The notes beneath the pieces are model-generated. The model had not been told where the DNA came from and made no database searches. It saw only the letters and a program-made list of their open reading frames with translations. From the NCBI GenBank assembly GCA_031273985.1, contig JAISQV010000023.1, positions 1 to 9,450 of the forward strand: a stretch of DNA of 9,450 bases. Reading direction: 5' to 3'. The first letter of the stretch is position 1. Each line of letters begins with the position of its first letter. This document shows, piece by piece, positions 5,995 through 9,450 of this stretch. Source of the stretch: Spirochaetaceae bacterium (GTDB lineage: Bacteria; Spirochaetota; Spirochaetia; Treponematales; Breznakiellaceae). A program made the translations under genes and the position numbers.

Positions 5995-8900
5995 TTAGTA
6001 TGAGAGGGAATAGGCGAGGCCGAAGACAAAGTCGTCCAGCGACAAGCCCTCCCCCAGGATGGATAGTCTGAGAATAGCGAGCCCCGTAAACGCAAGGGTA
6101 AAGGGTTGTACCGGAATGACCGTGCTTGAAAGGCTGAGGGAGAGGCGGGCCACGAGGGACTGGGCAAGGTGGTAGCCGCCGCCCAACGCATTTTCCCGGA
6201 TGATGAGGTCCAGCGGGTCATGGTAGAGGGCCCCCCGGTAGGCCAGGGCGCCGGAAAACCGGTTAAAGTAGAGGTGGGAGAGGCTTTTTTGTATGTCCAG
6301 CGAAAAGAGCCCCAGCTCAGCCTCGCCGCCGGCGAGCCATTCCAGGATGGCCGTGCCGGGGAAGGCATACTCCGATGCGGCTATGCCGGAGAACGAGGAG
6401 CTATAGACCGGAGAGGCGCCGGAGAGGTTCATGCGGTTTCTGTCCCAGGCGCCGTAAAGCCTGAGCCGCAGGGGAAAGAAGCGCGGTTCCAGGGCCGCCT
6501 GAAGGATCGCCTCGAAGCGGGGGAAGAAGCGCTCCCCGCTTCTAAAGGCCCCTATGCCCTGGAGCGCAAGGGAGAGGCCCGATCCGAACTGCTCCCAGCC
6601 GTAGCGCCTCAGGCTGGAAAGTTCCAGCCCCGTGGAAAAGGCAAAGAGGGGGGCCGCATATTTCCAGGAGTAGGGATGTGAGCCGTCCCCCGGATCGAGG
6701 GCGAAGAGCTGGACCTGGGCCCTGGGCACGATGTTGAGCCACAGGGCTTCTCCCCCCAGGCCGCTTCGCAGGGCCGCGCTGAGGGAGGCGGCGGATGCCC
6801 GAATCGTTCCGGGCCAGCGGCTCGTCGTTTTGTCCAGATCGTCGGAAAGGGAAAGGGTCAGGGGGAAGCCGAACCGGTAGTTGGTCCAGTCAAGTGAAAA
6901 GGCGCCGGTGAGGGACCGGACATCGAGGGAAGCGGAGAGCATGATACGGTTTTCTTCGATGGGGTCCGCCATATAGGAAAAGATTCCCGCCCCGTCCAGG
7001 CTCAGCCCGAAGGAAGGGCCGGTCTGCCGTATCAGGGGCAGGGGGAGCCAGAGTTTGAGGGGATTGAGGTAGCCCAGGCCGAAGTAGCGCCCCGTCTCCC
7101 GGGGCTGTTCCGGGGCGCTCTGCGCCGGGGCGGAGACCGGAAGGGCCGCTTCGGCCAAGGCCGCTTCGGCCAAGGCCGCGCCGGCCAAGGCCGCGCCGGG
7201 AAGCGCCGCCGCCCGGTAGTCGCCCTCCCAGGGTATGAGGCGCAGCGCCGCCCTGGTTCCCTCCGGGGCGGCGGGGTAACGCATGAGGGCGTCCCAGGGG
7301 CTGAAGGCTCCCCGGTAGTACACGTGCCCCCCCGCCTGGACGGGGAGAAAGACCCCGCCCGAATAATTTTCCCCCGCGAAACTTACGCTTCCGGCCTCTC
7401 CCCCCGCCGGATAGTCCGGGTTCAGTTCCGCAGCGCCGAGTTTGTACATCCTGCCGTCGTGATTGTAGGAAAAGAAGATTCGTCCCTCCGAGATGCCGAG
7501 GCCCCGCAGGTAACGCCAGTAATCCCTGTCCTCCGGCAGATCCGTAGCAAGGGTGTAGATTTCCCGCTCTTCATAATCGTAAAGGCAGAGTTCCCGCCTT
7601 CCCGCTTTTGCGGCGATAAAGATAATGCGCCGCTCATCCAGGGCAACGGGCCCCGCATAGAGCAGTTCCGCATTTCCCCGGAGCAGCACCTCCCTGGTTT
7701 CCCCCCTTCCGTTCCCCCGGATGAAGACAATATCGTTCCGGTGGCCCCGGGCGGCGATTCCCACCACGCCGTCCCGGAAGTAGGATGCGTAGTACAGCCG
7801 CTCCCAGTTCCGGCCCGTCCTCCCCCCGCCGCTGCGGTACTCGGTAACTACCGCCCGGGCGCGAAAACGGCTGGTCCCCTCGTAGCGGTAGGATGAAACC
7901 AGCGCCGCGCCGCCGTCTTCCCGCAGGGCAAGATGGTAGGCGGTAGTATCCGTGTTGAAGGCGGCCCTGCTTTCGCCGGTCGCCGGATCGTAGCGGAACA
8001 CCCTGCCCGAAAGCCGGTCCAGGAAAAACACCCTGCCGCCGCCCGATGCCAGGGCTTTTATCAAAATTTTTCTATTGTTCCGGGGGCCCCGGTAGAGAGG
8101 CTCTCCGGGATCGATGACGCCGTCGATCCACAGGGATTGCCTGAACTCCTTCCACGCATCGGCGAAGGGCCGCCCGTAGACATCCTTAAAATGACGGTAA
8201 AAACCGGCCCGCAGGAAAAATATTGAGGGCGGGTGGAATCCGCCCATAGCCTGCCAGAGCTGCGCGTAGCGGGCCATGCCGTAGTTTTGTTGCAGCCAGG
8301 CGGAAAAGTATCCCCCGTACCAGTAGTAACTGTTTCCCCAGGGCGGGTAGTCGTAGACCCCCGACGCCTCGAAGGGGCTGAGAAAGGCGCCGTCCAGGAT
8401 CATCTGAAAGAGATACTCCCGGTACAGGGGGTCCCCGGCCCTGCCGTTACTGTGGGCCGCCCTCTCGCCGCCGGTCTCGTCCAGGCTTTCCATGCTCACC
8501 GCAACGCCCTCCACCATGAAGAGCGGGCTGTTCAGCGCCGCCGGGTAGACCCACCCGCCGAAGATCCGGCTGAGGCTCCGGAAAAAAGGCTTTTTGCTGC
8601 TCAGGGAGACGGCGTGGACAAGCTCGTGGAGAAACAGATTCTCCAGCGAGTTGGGAAAAGCCGTCCATTCCAGGTCCATGGCCGTATCGAAAATAATAAT
8701 GTGCGGGTAGGGAAGGTGGAATTCAACGCTGTTGTGCAGGCCCGTGTGGGGCGTCACGGCCACGGGAATGCGGCCCTGAACCTCTATGCCCAGCATGGCG
8801 GAAACCCTGCCGTACATCGCATCGGCAAAACCCGCCAGGCTGCGGGCCGTCTCCCCGGCCTCAGCGGGAAAAATTATCTCAAAATGCTCCGTCCGAATCA

Positions 8901-9021
8901 CCGAAAAGGACGTGAAGGGCCGGAAAAACTGCGCCTCCAGCGGAGCGGCCGCCCAGACCAAAAACGCAAAGGCCCAGAGAAGGCCCCCGCCGGAAAGCCG
9001 CTGGCGTGAAGAGTATCGCAT
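5995..9021 (-). CDS. Outer-membrane protein: HExxH metallopeptidase, beta-propeller and C-terminal beta-barrel
   Basis: 1008 residues. The ATG at 9021 gives a proper Sec signal peptide: n-region RYSSRQR, hydrophobic GGLLWAFAFLVWAAAP, cleavage probably after LEA (residue 30); the ribosome site is weak. Residues ~35-300 resemble a gluzincin (clan MA) domain: HELVH (132-136) gives two zinc ligands and the catalytic Glu133, and FMVEGVAV (168-175) supplies Glu171 as probable third ligand, as in peptidase-MA-like families. Residues ~310-600 show repeated beta blades (GRVFFLDRLSGRVFRYD, RRIIFIAAKAGRRELCLYD, GRIFFSYNHDGRMYKL), consistent with a TolB/WD40-like propeller. An Ala-rich linker (603-632) follows. 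From ~645 to the end, amphipathic strands with many Tyr, Phe, Leu and Ser and short turns fit an outer-membrane beta-barrel; the last residue is Tyr, preceded by alternating hydrophobics, matching the C-terminal signal read by BamA. The zinc site appears intact. Peptide substrate and facing side are unknown. The domain order is a reading of motifs; barrel strand number is not determined. Confidence 0.8.
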   Translation of the reverse strand: MRYSSRQRLSGGGLLWAFAFLVWAAAPLEAQFFRPFTSFSVIRTEHFEIIFPAEAGETARSLAGFADAMYGRVSAMLGIEVQGRIPVAVTPHTGLHNSVEFHLPYPHIIIFDTAMDLEWTAFPNSLENLFLHELVHAVSLSSKKPFFRSLSRIFGGWVYPAALNSPLFMVEGVAVSMESLDETGGERAAHSNGRAGDPLYREYLFQMILDGAFLSPFEASGVYDYPPWGNSYYWYGGYFSAWLQQNYGMARYAQLWQAMGGFHPPSIFFLRAGFYRHFKDVYGRPFADAWKEFRQSLWIDGVIDPGEPLYRGPRNNRKILIKALASGGGRVFFLDRLSGRVFRYDPATGESRAAFNTDTTAYHLALREDGGAALVSSYRYEGTSRFRARAVVTEYRSGGGRTGRNWERLYYASYFRDGVVGIAARGHRNDIVFIRGNGRGETREVLLRGNAELLYAGPVALDERRIIFIAAKAGRRELCLYDYEEREIYTLATDLPEDRDYWRYLRGLGISEGRIFFSYNHDGRMYKLGAAELNPDYPAGGEAGSVSFAGENYSGGVFLPVQAGGHVYYRGAFSPWDALMRYPAAPEGTRAALRLIPWEGDYRAAALPGAALAGAALAEAALAEAALPVSAPAQSAPEQPRETGRYFGLGYLNPLKLWLPLPLIRQTGPSFGLSLDGAGIFSYMADPIEENRIMLSASLDVRSLTGAFSLDWTNYRFGFPLTLSLSDDLDKTTSRWPGTIRASAASLSAALRSGLGGEALWLNIVPRAQVQLFALDPGDGSHPYSWKYAAPLFAFSTGLELSSLRRYGWEQFGSGLSLALQGIGAFRSGERFFPRFEAILQAALEPRFFPLRLRLYGAWDRNRMNLSGASPVYSSSFSGIAASEYAFPGTAILEWLAGGEAELGLFSLDIQKSLSHLYFNRFSGALAYRGALYHDPLDLIIRENALGGGYHLAQSLVARLSLSLSSTVIPVQPFTLAFTGLAILRLSILGEGLSLDDFVFGLAYSLSY
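7145..7204 (-). repeat. 15-bp tandem repeat coding for the Ala-rich linker
   Basis: Four contiguous 15-base units on the + strand: GCCGCTTCGGCCAAG twice, then GCCGCGCCGGCCAAG, then a more diverged GCCGCGCCGGGAAGC. Read on the coding strand they give five-residue repeats of the type ALAEA/ALAGA (about residues 607-626). Unit length is a multiple of three, so copy-number change would lengthen or shorten the linker between propeller and barrel without breaking the frame. Confidence 0.85.
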
Positions 9022-9085
9022 GGCGCGGAGCCACTGTACTACAGCCGGCCCCCGCTTCGCAAGGAGCAGGGAAAGAAGGGCAGGA

Positions 9086-9239
9086 GGGGGCCAAGCCCCC
9101 TACGCTCCGAAGGTTTGCGGCATAGCCGCAAACGCTTCTCCGCTACCCCCGTGCGGGGACACCCCGCAACGCCCCGTACTCTCTCCGGAGTTTTGCGCAG
9201 CAAAACTCCCAAGCTGAAAACCGCTTTGCGGTTTTCAGC
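9086..9239. repeat. Array of five short hairpins between nifJ and the outer-membrane peptidase gene
   Basis: Five perfect stems with three-base loops lie in 154 bases: GGGGGC/GCCCCC (9086-9091 with 9095-9100); GTTTGCGGC/GCCGCAAAC (9113-9121 with 9125-9133); TGCGGGG/CCCCGCA (9152-9158 with 9162-9168); GGAGTTTTGC/GCAAAACTCC (9187-9196 with 9200-9209); GCTGAAAACCGC/GCGGTTTTCAGC (9213-9224 with 9228-9239). The last one, nearest the nifJ stop on the minus strand, could serve as a transcription barrier or mRNA end, but no T-run follows any stem. Frames across the region translate to Arg/Gly/Leu-rich shadows and are not counted as genes. The density suggests a palindromic intergenic repeat family rather than a single terminator. 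Confidence 0.7.
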
Positions 9240-9264
9240 AGCAACGCCCCCGGCCTTCTCCCGG

Positions 9265-9450
9265 CTAGAAGGGCCGGTCCGCCAGGTACTTGTACTCCTT
9301 CCAGGTGCGGTCAACCTGGGCCTGGGCCTTGGCCAGCAAAGCAGCGGCCCGTTCCGGGCTTGCCGCCTGAAGGCTCTTGAAGCGGACTTCCTTGTACATG
9401 AAGTCCTCAAGCTTCGTGGTAGCCTCCTTCGAGTCCAGCAGGAAGGGGTT
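9265..9450 (-). CDS. nifJ: Pyruvate:ferredoxin (flavodoxin) oxidoreductase, C-terminal 61 residues
   Basis: Only the 3' end is in the window; the gene enters from the right edge. The visible peptide begins NPFLLDSKEATTKLEDFMYK and continues EVRFKSLQAASPERAAALLA before ending in a Tyr/Lys-rich helix and DRPF. The motif NPFxLDSKE, followed by xxF...EVRFxSL, is the characteristic C-terminus of the single-chain, roughly 1170-1200-residue pyruvate:ferredoxin/flavodoxin oxidoreductases. These decarboxylate pyruvate to acetyl-CoA and CO2 with thiamine diphosphate and iron-sulfur clusters, passing electrons to ferredoxin or flavodoxin in anaerobes. The cofactor domains lie outside the window. On the same strand as the outer-membrane peptidase gene but 243 bases upstream of it with a hairpin array between, so probably a separate transcript. 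Confidence 0.85.
   Translation of the reverse strand, partial: NPFLLDSKEATTKLEDFMYKEVRFKSLQAASPERAAALLAKAQAQVDRTWKEYKYLADRPF

Noticed and set aside
8233..9009. 258-codon + strand frame opposite the start of the large minus-strand gene
   Set aside because: Composition is that of a shadow frame, and the opposite strand carries a signal peptide and a complete zinc site in the same bases.
9039..9410. 123-codon minus-strand frame covering the hairpin array and the nifJ end
   Set aside because: It overlaps the nifJ tail in another frame and otherwise translates palindromic repeat DNA; Arg/Leu/Pro-rich without any recognisable domain.

Overview
This window looks like GC-rich chromosomal DNA from an anaerobic, double-membrane bacterium. 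My best guess is a spirochaete, possibly a GC-rich Treponema. The guess rests on the pyruvate:ferredoxin oxidoreductase tail, an unusual PRPP synthase, TPR-rich envelope genes, a very large predicted outer-membrane protein and dispersed hairpin repeats. It is an inference from content and style, not a database match.

Layout. Bases 1-3003 (+) hold three tightly packed genes: the 3' part of a TPR/coiled-coil protein with a Pro/Ala tail, a secreted protein of unknown function, and a single-pass membrane protein with TPRs on the cytoplasmic side. They are separated by 2 and 1 bases, so they are almost certainly co-transcribed, and they look like an envelope-associated unit. Immediately at the stop codon of the third gene lies a 241-bp MITE-like element (3005-3245). 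It has 11-bp perfect terminal inverted repeats, a 9-bp direct repeat on each side and nested internal inverted repeats. Convergent to the operon is a divergent PRPP synthase gene (3261-4391, -).

Bases 4392-4805 separate the PRPP synthase gene from a divergently transcribed PfkB-family sugar kinase, best called 2-keto-3-deoxygluconate kinase (4806-5828, +). This 414-bp gap holds three consecutive perfect hairpins, a remnant of an ACC-ACGAAG-type intergenic repeat, and a good sigma70-like promoter for the kinase. A further short repeat-bearing gap (5829-5994) leads to the converging end of a 1008-residue protein (5995-9021, -). That protein has a signal peptide, a gluzincin HExxH metallopeptidase domain, a probable beta-propeller, an Ala-rich linker made of a 15-bp tandem repeat, and a predicted C-terminal outer-membrane beta-barrel.

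Upstream of it on the same strand, a 243-bp gap with five successive hairpins (9086-9239) follows the last 61 codons of a pyruvate:ferredoxin (flavodoxin) oxidoreductase gene, which runs off the window.

The metabolic genes (PRPP synthesis, KDG phosphorylation, pyruvate oxidation) are individually transcribed housekeeping functions with no evident link to each other. The most interesting material is the peptidase-propeller-barrel protein, the unidentified three-gene envelope operon, and the several kinds of intergenic palindromic repeat, above all the MITE-like element with clear target duplication.
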